Below, piece after piece: positions 48,448-58,334 of a stretch of 64,000 nucleotides of DNA; position 1 is the stretch's first letter, and every line of letters starts with the position of its first letter. A program made the translations under genes and the position numbers. The DNA is from Noviherbaspirillum saxi (lineage in GTDB: Bacteria > Pseudomonadota > Gammaproteobacteria > Burkholderiales > Burkholderiaceae_D). The stretch spans positions 1,302,001 to 1,366,000 of the forward strand of contig NZ_QYUO01000002.1 in NCBI RefSeq assembly GCF_003591035.1, written 5' to 3'. The notes under the pieces were generated by a model. That model saw only the letters and a list, made by a program, of their open reading frames with translations. It had not been told where the DNA came from and ran no database searches.

Positions 48448-50246
48448 TGCGCAAGTCACTCGTATCCCTTGCGGCGTTTATTGCCTTTCTGGCGGTCATC
48501 GTCCTGATCCCGCTGCTGCCTACGCCGGAGTTCTGGATCACGCTGGCCAACTATATTGGCCTGTATGCCATCGTTGCACTTGGTTTGGTCCTGCTGACCG
48601 GTGTCGGCGGCCTGACGTCGTTCGGGCAGGCGGCGTTCGTCGGCCTTGGCGCATACTCGACCGCTTACCTGAGTGCGCAACTCGGTTTGTCGCCCTGGCT
48701 GGGGTTGTTGACCGGCCTCGTGATCACCGCCTGCGTTGCCTTGCTGATCGGTGTGCTGACCATGCGTTTGTCCGGGCATTACCTCCCGCTCGGCACCATC
48801 GCCTGGGGCCTCTCGCTGTACTACCTGTTCGGCAATCTTGAGTTCCTTGGCCGCTATGACGGTTTGACCGGAATTCCTTCGATCAGCCTGTTCGGTCTGG
48901 TGTTGAACACCGGGCGGGAAATGTATTTCCTGATCTGGCTGGTGGTCATTCTGGCGGTGGTCGCCATACAAAACCTGCTGAACTCCAGGCCGGGCCGCGC
49001 GATCCGTGCATTGAAAGGCGGCGGCGTCATGGCCGAGGCGATGGGCGTCAACACCGCGTGGATGAAGGTCGTGATCTTCGTAATGGCGGCACTGCTTGCC
49101 TGCGTGTCCGGCTGGCTGTACGCGCATCTGCAGCGCACCGTCAACCCAACGCCATTCGGCCTCAATGCCGGCATCGAATATCTGTTCATGGCAGTCGTCG
49201 GCGGCGCCGGTTATGTCTGGGGCGCGATTTTCGGCGCGACGCTGGTCACGCTGCTCAAGGACCAGCTGCAATTCATTTTGCCCAAGCTGCTGGGTGCCAA
49301 CGGCAACTTCGAGATCATCGTGTTCGGTCTCATGCTGGTGCTCATTCTCCAGAATGCACGCGAGGGATTGTGGTCGTTCGTGCGTAAATGGTTTCCGCAA
49401 AAACCGCTGGCGGTTGCCCCCGATACCGCGAACGCGCTGCCAACGCGGCCCAAGCATGCCCATGGCGAAACCGTGCTGCAGGTCGACAAGGCACGCAAGC
49501 AATTCGGCGGTCTGGTCGCTGTCAATGACATGACTTTCGATGTGAAGGCCGGCGAAATCATGGGGCTGATCGGCCCGAACGGCGCGGGCAAATCGACCAT
49601 GTTCAACCTCGTCACGTCACTTCTTCCAGTGACCAAGGGAGAAATCCGTTTCCGCATCGGCGGTCAGCTGCAACGCATCGACACGCTCAGTTCACGGGAG
49701 ATCGTCAAACACGGGATTGCCCGCACCTTCCAGCATGTGCGCCTGATGCCCACGATGAGTGTGCTGGAAAACGTCGCAATCGGCGCGCATCTGCGCGGCA
49801 TGCACAATGACTTCACCGGTATTGCAACCAGCATCGCGCGGCTGAATCGCGCGGAGGAAGGCGCCCTGCTGTTCGAAGCAAGAAAACAACTGGAGCGCGT
49901 CGGTCTTGGACATATGCTGTACGAAGAAGCCGGCAGTCTGGCATTGGGCCAGCAGCGCATTCTCGAAATCGCCCGCGCGCTCTGCTGCGACCCCACGCTG
50001 CTCTTGCTGGATGAACCGGCGGCCGGCTTGCGCTACAAGGAAAAGGAAGCGCTCGCCGATCTGCTGCGCAAACTCAGGGGTGAAGGCATGAGCATCCTGC
50101 TGGTGGAACACGATATGGATTTCGTGATGAACCTGACCGACCGGCTGGTCGTGATGGAGTTCGGCACCAAGATTGCCGAAGGCCTGCCGCAGGAAGTGCA
50201 GCAGAACGAAGCGGTACTCGAAGCTTATCTGGGAGGTGTCGAATGA
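48447..50246 (+). CDS. Liv-type fused permease-ATPase (LivM-LivG)
   Basis: 599 residues: residues 1-~320 are a LivM-like permease ([40 protein letters not shown]), and residues ~345-599 are a LivG ATPase with Walker [10 protein letters not shown], signature-region [16 protein letters not shown] and Walker [12 protein letters not shown]. The linker (~320-345) is proline/charged. Two proteins that are separate in the first importer at 3303-5122 are one polypeptide here. The next ATPase gene starts in an ATGA overlap. Confidence 0.92.
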   Translation: MRKSLVSLAAFIAFLAVIVLIPLLPTPEFWITLANYIGLYAIVALGLVLLTGVGGLTSFGQAAFVGLGAYSTAYLSAQLGLSPWLGLLTGLVITACVALLIGVLTMRLSGHYLPLGTIAWGLSLYYLFGNLEFLGRYDGLTGIPSISLFGLVLNTGREMYFLIWLVVILAVVAIQNLLNSRPGRAIRALKGGGVMAEAMGVNTAWMKVVIFVMAALLACVSGWLYAHLQRTVNPTPFGLNAGIEYLFMAVVGGAGYVWGAIFGATLVTLLKDQLQFILPKLLGANGNFEIIVFGLMLVLILQNAREGLWSFVRKWFPQKPLAVAPDTANALPTRPKHAHGETVLQVDKARKQFGGLVAVNDMTFDVKAGEIMGLIGPNGAGKSTMFNLVTSLLPVTKGEIRFRIGGQLQRIDTLSSREIVKHGIARTFQHVRLMPTMSVLENVAIGAHLRGMHNDFTGIATSIARLNRAEEGALLFEARKQLERVGLGHMLYEEAGSLALGQQRILEIARALCCDPTLLLLDEPAAGLRYKEKEALADLLRKLRGEGMSILLVEHDMDFVMNLTDRLVVMEFGTKIAEGLPQEVQQNEAVLEAYLGGVE

Positions 50247-51013
50247 CTACGACGACGAACAACACGCTGGCTGCGCCAGTGCTGGAAGTCACGGACCTGC
50301 ATGTTTCCTATGGCAAGGTGGAAGCACTGCATGGCGTCAACCTCAAGGTAGGAGCCGGACAGATCGTGACCGTCATTGGTCCCAATGGTGCCGGCAAATC
50401 GACGATGCTCAATGCAATCGCGGACGCCTTGCCGGCAAGCGGCGCAATACGCGGCACCGTCAGTTTGGCTGGAAACGATATGCATGGCGTCGCGGTCGAG
50501 ACCCGGGTCGCGCAAGGCATGAGCCTGGTGCCGGAAAAGCGCGAGCTGTTTTCATCGATGAGCGTGGAAGACAACTTGCGGCTGGGCAGCTACCGGCGTT
50601 ACAAGGCGGGCGAGAAAAACTATGGCGATCAGCTCGATGTGGTGTTCGACCTGTTTCCACGGCTAAGGGAAAGGCGCAGGCAGGATGCAGGCACCTTGTC
50701 GGGCGGCGAGCGCCAGATGCTTGCGCTCGGCCGTGCATTGATGGCAAAGCCGCAGTTGCTGATGCTGGACGAGCCCAGCCTCGGACTCGCCCCACTGATC
50801 GTCAAGGAAATCTTCAACATCATCATGCGGCTGAAGCAGACTGGTGTCGCGATTTTGCTGGTCGAACAGAATGCACGTGCCGCATTGCAGACGGCTGATT
50901 ACGCGTACGTGCTGGAAACCGGCGATGTGGCGCTCGAAGGACCGGCCGAGCAACTGGCGCATGATCCCAAGGTGATGGATACCTATCTCGGCCTGGCGAA
51001 GAAGGTGGCGTAG
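50243..51013 (+). CDS. Liv-type ABC ATPase (LivF-like, second system)
   Basis: 256 residues with Walker [10 protein letters not shown], signature LSGGERQ and Walker [14 protein letters not shown]. The start overlaps the fused permease-ATPase stop. Last gene of the importer; a strong hairpin follows at 51047. Confidence 0.92.
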   Translation: MTTTTNNTLAAPVLEVTDLHVSYGKVEALHGVNLKVGAGQIVTVIGPNGAGKSTMLNAIADALPASGAIRGTVSLAGNDMHGVAVETRVAQGMSLVPEKRELFSSMSVEDNLRLGSYRRYKAGEKNYGDQLDVVFDLFPRLRERRRQDAGTLSGGERQMLALGRALMAKPQLLMLDEPSLGLAPLIVKEIFNIIMRLKQTGVAILLVEQNARAALQTADYAYVLETGDVALEGPAEQLAHDPKVMDTYLGLAKKVA

Positions 51014-51046
51014 GGTCTTTTGCAATTAACCTGCGCAAATCAATGC

Positions 51047-51073
51047 GCGGTCTGACACAAGGTGTCGGACCGC
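51047..51073. terminator. Strong hairpin after the second importer
   Basis: GCGGTCTGACAC and GTGTCGGACCGC pair over 12 bases (one G-U) around a three-base loop, 34 bases after the last importer gene. No T-run follows. The rest of 51074-51361 shows no gene I can support; a TTG-started frame on the minus strand there has no recognisable pattern. Confidence 0.5.
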
Positions 51074-51361
51074 ATAACTCTATTAGGCCGTCTCCTCGTT
51101 ACACTACACGTGCGATAGAAATTGCATAAGCAGTCACAATGGGAAATGCGATCATCTGTGTAAGTTTGGCCTTCATCTGACAGGATGTGTCAGATTGTGG
51201 GTGTCGTATTTCGGCGCACACTCTAAGCGGTCTCTGAGCTTTCCGAAAAGCGGACGCCCAACGTCGAAGTTGATCGGCGGCCCCTTGGGCGGCTAGGGTG
51301 AGGCCCCATAAACTGAACGAAAACCCCCGGATGATGGCTTCGAGCCCAGGGCGGACCTCAA

Positions 51362-52015
51362 TCAACCGGTCGGTCGCTTGGCGGTGTTGATCGCCAATTG
51401 TGCGGCGAAAGCCCGCTTGTAGGCGGCCCGCGCTTCACCGCGGACGACATAGCCGGCCAAGTTTGGAAATTCATTTAGAATGCCCGACGATTTCAGCCTG
51501 AGCAGCACCGACACCATCATCAGGTCACCCGCGCTGAACGCACCGTCGAGCCAATCGGCACCACCCAGACGAGCGGAAAGTTGGTTCAGTCGGCTGCGCA
51601 CACGATCCTCGACAAGAGGCAGACGCTCTTCATACCAGGGCTTGTCGCCTTCCAGCAGTCTGGCGGTTGCGAGTTCAAGGATCGTCGGCTCCACCGTGTT
51701 GAGCGCAGCAAACATCCATGTGATCGCGCGCGCCCGCGCATTGGCATCGTCCGGCAGCAGACCCGCATGACGCTCGCCGATATGGAAGACGATCGACCCT
51801 GTCTCGAACAGGGCGAGATCGCCTTCCTCATAGGTTGGAATCTGCCCGAAAGGATGAAGCGTCAGATGCGCGGGTTCCTTCATCGCACGGAACGAAACAA
51901 GGCGAACCTCGTAAGGTTGGCCTACTTCTTCAAGCGCCCAGCGAACGCGCGTATCACGCGCCAGTCCCTGGCCTCCATCGGGTGACTGTTCAAAGGCGGT
52001 AATGGTGATGGTCAT
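51362..52015 (-). CDS. Glutathione S-transferase family protein
   Basis: 217 residues. The N-terminal thioredoxin-like half has RWALEEVGQPYEVRLVSF and HPFGQIPTYEEGDLALFETGSIVFHI, where the cis-Pro and the Glu-Thr/Ser of the glutathione site occur; the C-terminal half is helical (DWLDGAFSAGDLMMVSVLLRLK). Start at 52015; ends just before an unassigned gap. Could conjugate electrophiles; no obvious operon partner. Confidence 0.87.
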   Translation of the reverse strand: MTITITAFEQSPDGGQGLARDTRVRWALEEVGQPYEVRLVSFRAMKEPAHLTLHPFGQIPTYEEGDLALFETGSIVFHIGERHAGLLPDDANARARAITWMFAALNTVEPTILELATARLLEGDKPWYEERLPLVEDRVRSRLNQLSARLGGADWLDGAFSAGDLMMVSVLLRLKSSGILNEFPNLAGYVVRGEARAAYKRAFAAQLAINTAKRPTG

Positions 52016-52113
52016 CGTGAGGCTCCTCCTGGCGAAAATAGTCGGCTGCGGGGCTGGTAAGCTGTCAAGGCAAGTTCAATTGGGAAAGCTTGCGAACGAA
52101 CACGCTGGCCTCT

Positions 52114-52844
52114 AATCGGGATAGGGAGAAACCTCGCAGCTCCCTCCTCCCACACCACCGTGCGTACGGATCACGTACACGGCGGTTCAATAAATGCGGT
52201 TGATCTCATACTGCCAATGAAGGCAGACCCATTTGGCGGAACATGCGGTTTGGCATTGCTAGCAGCAGGGCCGGAGCCATGCTGCTTCGCCACGGGCCAT
52301 GCGCCGATTTGCTGCAGTTCCATGCTTCTCGCACGCTAACTCCTCGCTTTCTCAGTTCACGGTAGCCCGCCCGTCCCCATTGTTTCCATTGACAGCTGCG
52401 TAGCCGCCATCGTATTCATTTGTCGACATCCCGCAGAGGACTCAGCACCTAGGCAATGCCGAAATACGCTTTCCAGCCAAGCAGGGTTTCTCTCAGCTCT
52501 GCGATGATATCAGCCAAACGGTGGCCTCTTGTACGGCGGGTGAGCACGCGCACCTTGTCCTTGAGCTTGAAGATTGCCTGATCCGCCACTACCGGCGCGT
52601 GTCATGACGGGGTGTATCAGTTTTAAATCGCTGTTGACAGCTTCGGGCGGTACCGCCCCGTCTCCAGCTGTTCGCGTATCACCCTCCAGTGCTCTTTCAG
52701 GTAGCCCGGCAATTCCTTGACCGTCATACCGTCGATGCCAGGCGCTCCCTTGTTCTGGCGAACCTGCTTCAAGGCGCGCTGAGGTTCTCTCGCTCGAGAA
52801 CCATAGTGCACGGTAGAGTCAGTTCGCCATGAACTACAAACCAT
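52114..52844 (-). mobile_element. Group II intron remnant with truncated maturase
   Basis: On the minus strand, the 3' RNA part is recognisable: GAACCGCCGTGTACGTGATC then the complementary TCCGTACGCACGGTGG (52151-52188) is the domain V-type hairpin, with a plausible 3' end near 52114. Before it lies the C-terminal part of the intron-encoded protein, and before that a piece of its N-terminus. The 5' half of the intron RNA is not visible. The element is therefore decayed. A gene-free gap of about 110 bases follows on the right. Confidence 0.78.
52206..52844 (-). pseudogene. Intron-encoded reverse transcriptase/maturase, internally deleted
   Basis: Two pieces of one protein on the minus strand. 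52623-52844 encodes ALKQVRQNKGAPGIDGMTVK, the N-terminal start of group II reverse transcriptases. 52206 to about 52600 encodes LTRRTRGHRLADIIAEL, LLGWKAYFGIA, then RKRGVSVREAWN and MFRQMGLPSL, the maturase (domain X) and C-terminal end. The catalytic RT palm is missing between them, and the C-terminal piece contains two in-frame stops. Not functional. Confidence 0.8.
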
Positions 52845-52954
52845 ATTTATCGGATATCTGCCAATGATAGCGAAACGGTCAATAAAGGATCAAAAATCAT
52901 GTTTTTGTCTTCCAGTTCAAAATTGACCAAGCGGAATGGCCCACGATAGTCCGA

Positions 52955-54160
52955 TCAGGACTCTTGTTCTTCCGGTGGTGGAACCTTACGGCACATGCCG
53001 AGCAGGAGCAGGTCATAAATTACTTTTATTGTGCCCGCGATGACCAAAGGCCAGCCAAAAGCTGAGATTGCCAGCATGTAGCCAGCAAACAGGGGGCTAA
53101 CAGCCGAGGCCAAGCTTCTGGGGACCGCCGTTACACTGGCTGCAGCAGCGCGCTCGTCAGGAGATACGATGGCCATCACGTAGGAACTACGGGTGGGAAC
53201 ATCCATCTGACTTAGTGCGCTTCTGGCGCACAGCAGCGCAATCGCCCAACCCAAGGTTGGCATGAACGGCACCAGTACCAAAAAGATGTTGGCTGGCAGA
53301 TGGGTGAACACCATCGTATTGACCAAGCCAAAGCGCTTGGCAAAGCGTACCGCAACCAGGTAGGAAAATGCAGAGAACAAGCCGGTCCAAAAAAAGATAG
53401 TGCCGGCTACCGTCATTGACAGATCAAATCGCTGGTAAAGCCACAAAGCAATGAGTGATTGGACGACAAATCCGCCGCCGAAAGAGTCCAGGCTGAATAG
53501 CGCAGCCAAGGTATAGACGATCCGCTTCGATTTGTGCAGAGGCGCAGGTTTGGTTTGCAGTTGGGATTCCAGCCGGAGCGGCGCCGTCCGGTAAATGAGC
53601 CCGCAAACCATGCCAATTGCGCCATAGAGGACAAACATCATCTGCATGGCGAACTGCTTGTCCGTATGCAGCCATGACGAGGCATGGTCCGGTAGCGCAG
53701 CCGCAAGGGAGCCTAACGCTGCCAGTAGTGAACCGGTCAAGCTATACCGTGCAAAGGCTGCTGTACGGTCAGCGTCTTGTACTGATCTCGACAATAATGC
53801 GTGCTCCAGTGGAAGAAAAACACTGACGTCTCCGCTGGAGGGGTTAAGTGTGCCAACGATCGCAACGACCAGTAAGGGCCAAAAATCCTGAATTGCCGCA
53901 AACCCGATGCCAGTTGCGGCCATTAATACGGATGCGGCCAGCAGCAAGGTGCGATAGTGAAAGCGCCACGCATGCAGTCCGACCACGAGAGTGAGGGCGC
54001 CGGAACCCAGCAAGGTCGCAGTGGCGATAGCCCCGACCTCGAACGGTCCCATCCCCAGCGACATGAGATAAACCGGTAGGAGCAAACTTACATAGCCGTC
54101 AGCGAAGGCGCGCAATCCCCGCGCCCAAAGCAGTCTCGTGAGCAGGGATTTATCCATCAT
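52955..54160 (-). CDS. MFS transporter
   Basis: 401 residues with about 12 hydrophobic segments in two halves (e.g. GLRAFADGYVSLLLPVYLMSLGMGPFEVGAIATATLLGSGA). Two adjacent ATGs start the frame. It follows rhodanese, chrA and chrB on one strand but after a 104-base gap, so it could be an added efflux gene of the chromate island. Substrate unknown. Confidence 0.82.
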   Translation of the reverse strand: MMDKSLLTRLLWARGLRAFADGYVSLLLPVYLMSLGMGPFEVGAIATATLLGSGALTLVVGLHAWRFHYRTLLLAASVLMAATGIGFAAIQDFWPLLVVAIVGTLNPSSGDVSVFLPLEHALLSRSVQDADRTAAFARYSLTGSLLAALGSLAAALPDHASSWLHTDKQFAMQMMFVLYGAIGMVCGLIYRTAPLRLESQLQTKPAPLHKSKRIVYTLAALFSLDSFGGGFVVQSLIALWLYQRFDLSMTVAGTIFFWTGLFSAFSYLVAVRFAKRFGLVNTMVFTHLPANIFLVLVPFMPTLGWAIALLCARSALSQMDVPTRSSYVMAIVSPDERAAAASVTAVPRSLASAVSPLFAGYMLAISAFGWPLVIAGTIKVIYDLLLLGMCRKVPPPEEQES

Positions 54161-54263
54161 CTCCGGATGAAGGGCTCAGAGGCGTCTATAACCCGTATCG
54201 AACCAAGTGTTCTCTGAACAGGATTATTGTGGCGTATCCGGTCGATTTTCGGGCGTTCCCTAG

Positions 54264-54614
54264 TTACCCATTGCATGATGAACTCTCTGGCGACTTTGCC
54301 TCCTGTGGCCTACCTTCCGATGCCCACTTCGCAATGCCTCCTTCAAGATAGCGGACGTTGAAGCCCGATATAGTCAAGGCGTCAGCAATGTCCTGGCTGA
54401 CTTGGTGGCCATATACACAGTAGACAGCGATCGGGATGGTGCGGTTAAGATCATGCTTCCACGCGAAGACTTCGTCTGGATCTCTCCTGCAAGAATCTCG
54501 GATCACTTCGGCTGCTGCATCGAACACGACCTTACGCCTGACATCGACGATTTGGGTGGCAATTCCACTGCTGGTCCGACCTGCCAGCTCAACCGTAGTT
54601 ATTGGCGTTGCCAT
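54264..54614 (-). CDS. Rhodanese-like protein (ChrE-like)
   Basis: 116 residues. Rhodanese fold with the active-site loop VYCVYGHQVSQ (Cys then loop) and YLEGGIAKWASEGRP at the C-terminus. The ATG at 54614 has AAGGAA ahead; the longer frame to 54677 overlaps chrA. It directly follows chrA, as the rhodanese-type ChrE does in some chromate operons, where it may act on chromium-thiol complexes. Confidence 0.83.
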   Translation of the reverse strand: MATPITTVELAGRTSSGIATQIVDVRRKVVFDAAAEVIRDSCRRDPDEVFAWKHDLNRTIPIAVYCVYGHQVSQDIADALTISGFNVRYLEGGIAKWASEGRPQEAKSPESSSCNG

Positions 54615-54624
54615 TATTTTTCCT

Positions 54625-55797
54625 TTACGCATGCATAATCGGGTACAGAACCAATCCAACGCCGGCGGCGGCGGCAATAATTACCGGCTCCTGGAGCTTC
54701 TTGAACTTCCATAGCAATGCAATCGTTGTCAGGGCGATGAGCGCGGTTGGGATGTCAACGATGGAGCGCTTCGCAATTACGATGACGGAGCCGGCAATAG
54801 CGCCAATCGCTGCCGCAGTGATACCGTCAACGAATGCAAGCACGCCCGGCAATTTCCCGTACTTCTTGAAGTAAGGCGCCGGAATGATGGTGAACAGGTA
54901 GCACGGAATGAAGGTGGCGAGCGCCGCAACGGTGGCTCCTGAAAAGCCCGCGATGAGGTAACCGATAAAACCGACCGTAATGACAACGGGACCTGGAGTA
55001 ATCATCGCGACCGCGACAGCATCAACGAATTGCTTTTCGGTGAGCCACTGATGTTCGGTCACTGTTCCGCCATAGAGGAACGGCACGATGGCAAGTCCCG
55101 AGCCAAACACAAATGCACCTGCTTTGGCAAAGAACAGTCCAATTTGGGTCAGGAGCGACACATCCATCGAGCCGAACAGGCTTCCAGCAATCGGGGCTTG
55201 CGTCATGGCAGCAGCATGCAGATTACCTTTGCTGAGCCACTTCGGCGGCGCGCGCAGCAGCCAGACCAACACACCTGCAGCGATGAAAAGCCAAGCAATT
55301 TCGGATTCAGTGAGGACTGTGACAACTGCAAGCAGCAGGTATATCGCCCACAGCAGCTTGTCCTTACCGACGCTTTTTTCGGTGAGCTTTTTGGCGCTCA
55401 TGGCGATGATGCCAATGACTGCGGCACCGACGCCATAGAACACAGCCTGCATCCAGGATATGCCTCCGAAGCGGACATAGGCCCAGCCCAAAGCGACCAC
55501 CATCAGGAATGATGGGATGACGAATGCGATGCCGGCCAATGTCGCACCGAGAATACGGTAATGGACATAGCCTAGATAGATACCTAACTGCGCCGCCAGA
55601 GGCCCTGGGGCCAACTGGGAGAGGGCTAGTCCCTCCCTGTAATCTGCTTCAGTAATCCATTTCCGGTCCTCGACCAAGTCGCGGTGCATATAACCGACAA
55701 GTGCGACTGGGCCGCCGAACCCGAATGTCCCAAGCCGAAGCATGTACAACACCAGCTGCCAAAGGGTATAGATCGGTTTGTCTTCTGAACTACTCAT
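54625..55797 (-). CDS. chrA: Chromate transporter
   Basis: 390 residues with two homologous halves typical of long-chain CHR transporters: LRLGTFGFGGPVALVGYMHRDLV with SQLAPGPLAAQLGIYLG in the first, FVFGSGLAIVPFLYG with AMITPGPVVITVGFIGYLIAG in the second. It exports chromate from the cytoplasm. The start overlaps the chrB stop (ATGA). Next gene: rhodanese. Confidence 0.95.
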   Translation of the reverse strand: MSSSEDKPIYTLWQLVLYMLRLGTFGFGGPVALVGYMHRDLVEDRKWITEADYREGLALSQLAPGPLAAQLGIYLGYVHYRILGATLAGIAFVIPSFLMVVALGWAYVRFGGISWMQAVFYGVGAAVIGIIAMSAKKLTEKSVGKDKLLWAIYLLLAVVTVLTESEIAWLFIAAGVLVWLLRAPPKWLSKGNLHAAAMTQAPIAGSLFGSMDVSLLTQIGLFFAKAGAFVFGSGLAIVPFLYGGTVTEHQWLTEKQFVDAVAVAMITPGPVVITVGFIGYLIAGFSGATVAALATFIPCYLFTIIPAPYFKKYGKLPGVLAFVDGITAAAIGAIAGSVIVIAKRSIVDIPTALIALTTIALLWKFKKLQEPVIIAAAAGVGLVLYPIMHA

Positions 55798-56753
55798 TTT
55801 TGTTCTTTGTTGTAATGGATGTAAAGAGAATCGAGTACCGTGCCGATTTCAGCCAGCAGGGCATCATCGTTGTTGAGGCGTGCACGCGCACCAGTCAAAA
55901 TGGCCTCAAAGCCGGAGGCTTCCGGAGGGATAACGCCTCCAACATCAAGGGCATGCACAAGGGCAGCAAGCTTTGCGAGGCCAGGTGTCACTGCCAGGTT
56001 GAAACTTGCAAGCAGAACCTCAAACGTGACTTTGTCGCCCACGTGCGTAAATGCTGCTTCGTCAAAGTCGAAACCTAATGCGTCCTGAGGACATTGTGCT
56101 GGACTGTCCAGCCAGAGAAATCTGGCGTCGGCATCAATGAAACGTTGAATCAACCAGGCACTTGCAACCCGATCGACCCACAGGTTGCGGCGTGTGGCCC
56201 AAGTACGGCCTTGGTAATCTGCGCGCGAGAGGTGCGGAATTAGCCGTTCCTGCGCCTGAGGTTCACCCGGCGACACCAGTGCATTTACAGCCTCTTCAAA
56301 ATCTGCCCAGGCCGCCTCTGCGTCCAGCGAAGCCTGGTTCGGAAAGAAATCGATGCGCAAAAGAGCGTCCCGTTCCTTGCGTAGGCGCTTGAGGGTTTTC
56401 GTGATTTCGGCCGGTGTTTGTGAAGGCAGTGCTTTTCTTGCTTGGGTCAGGCCGGCATTCATTTCTGCGTATTCAGAAAACCGGTCGAAAAGCGCCTGGA
56501 ACGCTTCATTGTCGGTTGCGGACCGCGGCACGACGTCCACTACCCATGCCTGTCCACCTTCACTATTTGTCTGGGCAGCCAAGTCAGCCAAGGCGTCTGC
56601 GTGCTGCTGCCGTTCAACAAGGAGGTAAGCCCCGTCCCGCAACGCGACGCAGCCAAGGGCCTTGATGCCTCGCCAAAGACGCATCCGTGCAGTGGCACCA
56701 GAAGTTGGCAAGGAGGCAATAAGCAACAGCCAGCGAGAGTGTTTTTTATTCAT
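55794..56753 (-). CDS. chrB: Chromate resistance protein ChrB
   Basis: 319 residues. N-terminal LLLIASLPTSGATARMRLWRGIKALGCVALRDGAYLL and the C-terminal ChrB region with TWATRRNLWVDRVASAWLIQRFIDADARFLWL are characteristic. ChrB is the chromate-responsive regulator and accessory protein of chrA. A 33-base inverted repeat sits just before the start and may be its site. Confidence 0.94.
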   Translation of the reverse strand: MNKKHSRWLLLIASLPTSGATARMRLWRGIKALGCVALRDGAYLLVERQQHADALADLAAQTNSEGGQAWVVDVVPRSATDNEAFQALFDRFSEYAEMNAGLTQARKALPSQTPAEITKTLKRLRKERDALLRIDFFPNQASLDAEAAWADFEEAVNALVSPGEPQAQERLIPHLSRADYQGRTWATRRNLWVDRVASAWLIQRFIDADARFLWLDSPAQCPQDALGFDFDEAAFTHVGDKVTFEVLLASFNLAVTPGLAKLAALVHALDVGGVIPPEASGFEAILTGARARLNNDDALLAEIGTVLDSLYIHYNKEQK

Positions 56754-56786
56754 GTAACATATTCTACATATTGTAGATATAGTTAC
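56754..56786. promoter_or_regulatory. Inverted-repeat operator upstream of chrB
   Basis: TCTACA-TAT-TGTAGA (56763-56777) is a perfect 6-3-6 palindrome; with GTAAC at 56754 and GTTAC at 56782 it extends to an almost perfect 33-base inverted repeat. It abuts the chrB start codon and lies ahead of the small divergent gene at 56828, so it may control both. Confidence 0.65.
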
Positions 56787-56827
56787 AAGATAAGCGCATC
56801 TACCTATTTCACGGAGCGATGCCAGCC

Positions 56828-57055
56828 ATGACCTATCTTTTCGACAACGTGCTCACAAAAGACCAGCGTGACACCTTTGTTGATTGGCTTGCGACGCGTG
56901 CATCCGAGAGCAACGCGCTTGGGCGCGTGTTTTTTGCGCAGCTTGGTGGCAACATTTTGGAATAAGAACGTTTTGTCCAACTCATGGATATCGCTGGCCG
57001 TGAGTTCATGGAGGAAAAAGAAAAGGCGATTCGGGAAGGAAAATCAATTTTGTAG
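56828..57055 (+). pseudogene. Small gene interrupted by an in-frame stop
   Basis: An ATG at 56828 (GGAG at 56813) opens a frame encoding MTYLFDNVLTKDQRDTFVDW and further residues up to GGNILE, then TAA at 56963. Without any frame change the next codons read ERFVQLMDIAGREFMEEKEK up to a TAG at 57055. The flow of both halves suggests one ~75-residue charged helical protein broken by a single nonsense codon. Too short for usual gene callers, and not recognised by me. It is divergent from chrB and shares its operator region. Confidence 0.5.
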
Positions 57056-57200
57056 TTGCAGCGACTAATCGCACCGGAGCTACGTCAGTCTTCTGTAGAG
57101 GATCTAGACATAATGTATTGACCTACCACACCTCAAGCGACGTGGATTACGCTTGTGGTTTATTCAGCCAGGCGCAGAGCCAAAATTGAGGGGGTAGGCC

Positions 57201-58334
57201 ATGAAAGAGTTTAGCAAATACGTTGGCATGGATGTGCACAAAGCGACGATCGCTGTGTCGGTGGCCGAAGCAAACGGTGGCGAAATTCGTTATCTGGGGG
57301 AGATCGCCAACACACCCGAGGCCATCGCAAAGCTGGTCAAGCAGTTGAGGAAAGGCGAAGCGCAACTATCGTTCTGTTACGAGGCTGGGCCGTGCGGATA
57401 TGGGATTCATCGGCAACTGACCGAGCTTGGTTGGGATTGCCAGGTGGCGGCGCCATCGCTGATTCCGAGGAAGGCGGGTGAGCGGGTCAAGACGGACCGG
57501 CGCGATAGCCTGATGCTGGCGCGCCTGCACCGGGCAGGCGAACTGACGGCAGTGTGGGTGCCGGACGATGCACAGGAGGGGCTGCGCGATCTGACGCGGG
57601 CGCGCGAGGACATGAAGAGCTTGCAGCTCAAGGCCAAGCAGCGGCTGGCAGCCTTCCTGCTGCGTCATGGAAAGTGTTACGGCGGCAAGAGTCACTGGAC
57701 CCAGGCGCACTTGCGCTGGCTGGAAGAGATGACGTTCACTCAACCGATCCAGCAGATCGTGTTTCAGGAGTACGTTGACACGGTCAAGATGCTGAGCAAA
57801 CGGATCGGCGCGCTCGACCAGCAGCTCGAAAGCGCCGCCAGCGAGTCTGTGTTCTGGCCGGTGATCGAAGGCTTGATGGCACTGCGCGGCATCCATCTGC
57901 TGACGGCGACGACCGTGGTGGCCGAGATCGGTGACTTGCAGCGTTTCGCCAGCGCGCCGCAGCTGATGGCCTACCTGGGTGTCGTGCCGAGCGAGCATTC
58001 GAGCGGAGCCACCAAGTCGCGCGGAAGCATCACCAAGACCGGCAATGGCCACGTACGACGCGTGCTGGTGGAGGCGGCTTGGACTTATCGACATCCGGCC
58101 AGGAAGACGGTTTACCTGCAACGGCGCGCCGAGTGCACGTCCGATGAGGTGCAGGAGATCGCCTGGAAGGCCCAGAAGCGTCTGTGCGCCCGCTACAAGC
58201 TGATGGAGGCCAAAGGCAAGCTGAAGGTGCAGGCTTGTACCGCCGTGGCCCGCGAACTGGCTGGATTCATCTGGCACTGCGCAACATCAGCAAGAAATGG
58301 ACGATGCCGATTCAGAACTGGAAAGCAGCCTTGA
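57201..58334 (+). mobile_element. IS110-family transposase, 3' end replaced
   Basis: 377-residue frame. N-terminal RuvC-like DEDD domain: YVGMDVHKATIAVSVAEANG, SFCYEAGPCGYG, VKTDRRDSLMLARLHRAGELTAVWVP; C-terminal Transposase_20-type region GIHLLTATTVVAEIG, LMAYLGVVPSEHSSG and TKSRGSITKTGNGHVRRVL with the conserved Ser. The last normal residues are CTAVARELAGFIW; after that the frame (HCATSARNGRC...) runs into another element's sequence. The left flank is 57056-57200, where an IS110 end and its guide-like RNA could lie. Confidence 0.88.

Noticed and set aside
51099..51365. TTG-started 88-residue frame after the GST gene
   Set aside because: Weak start, no recognisable pattern, and it covers an intergenic region next to a hairpin.
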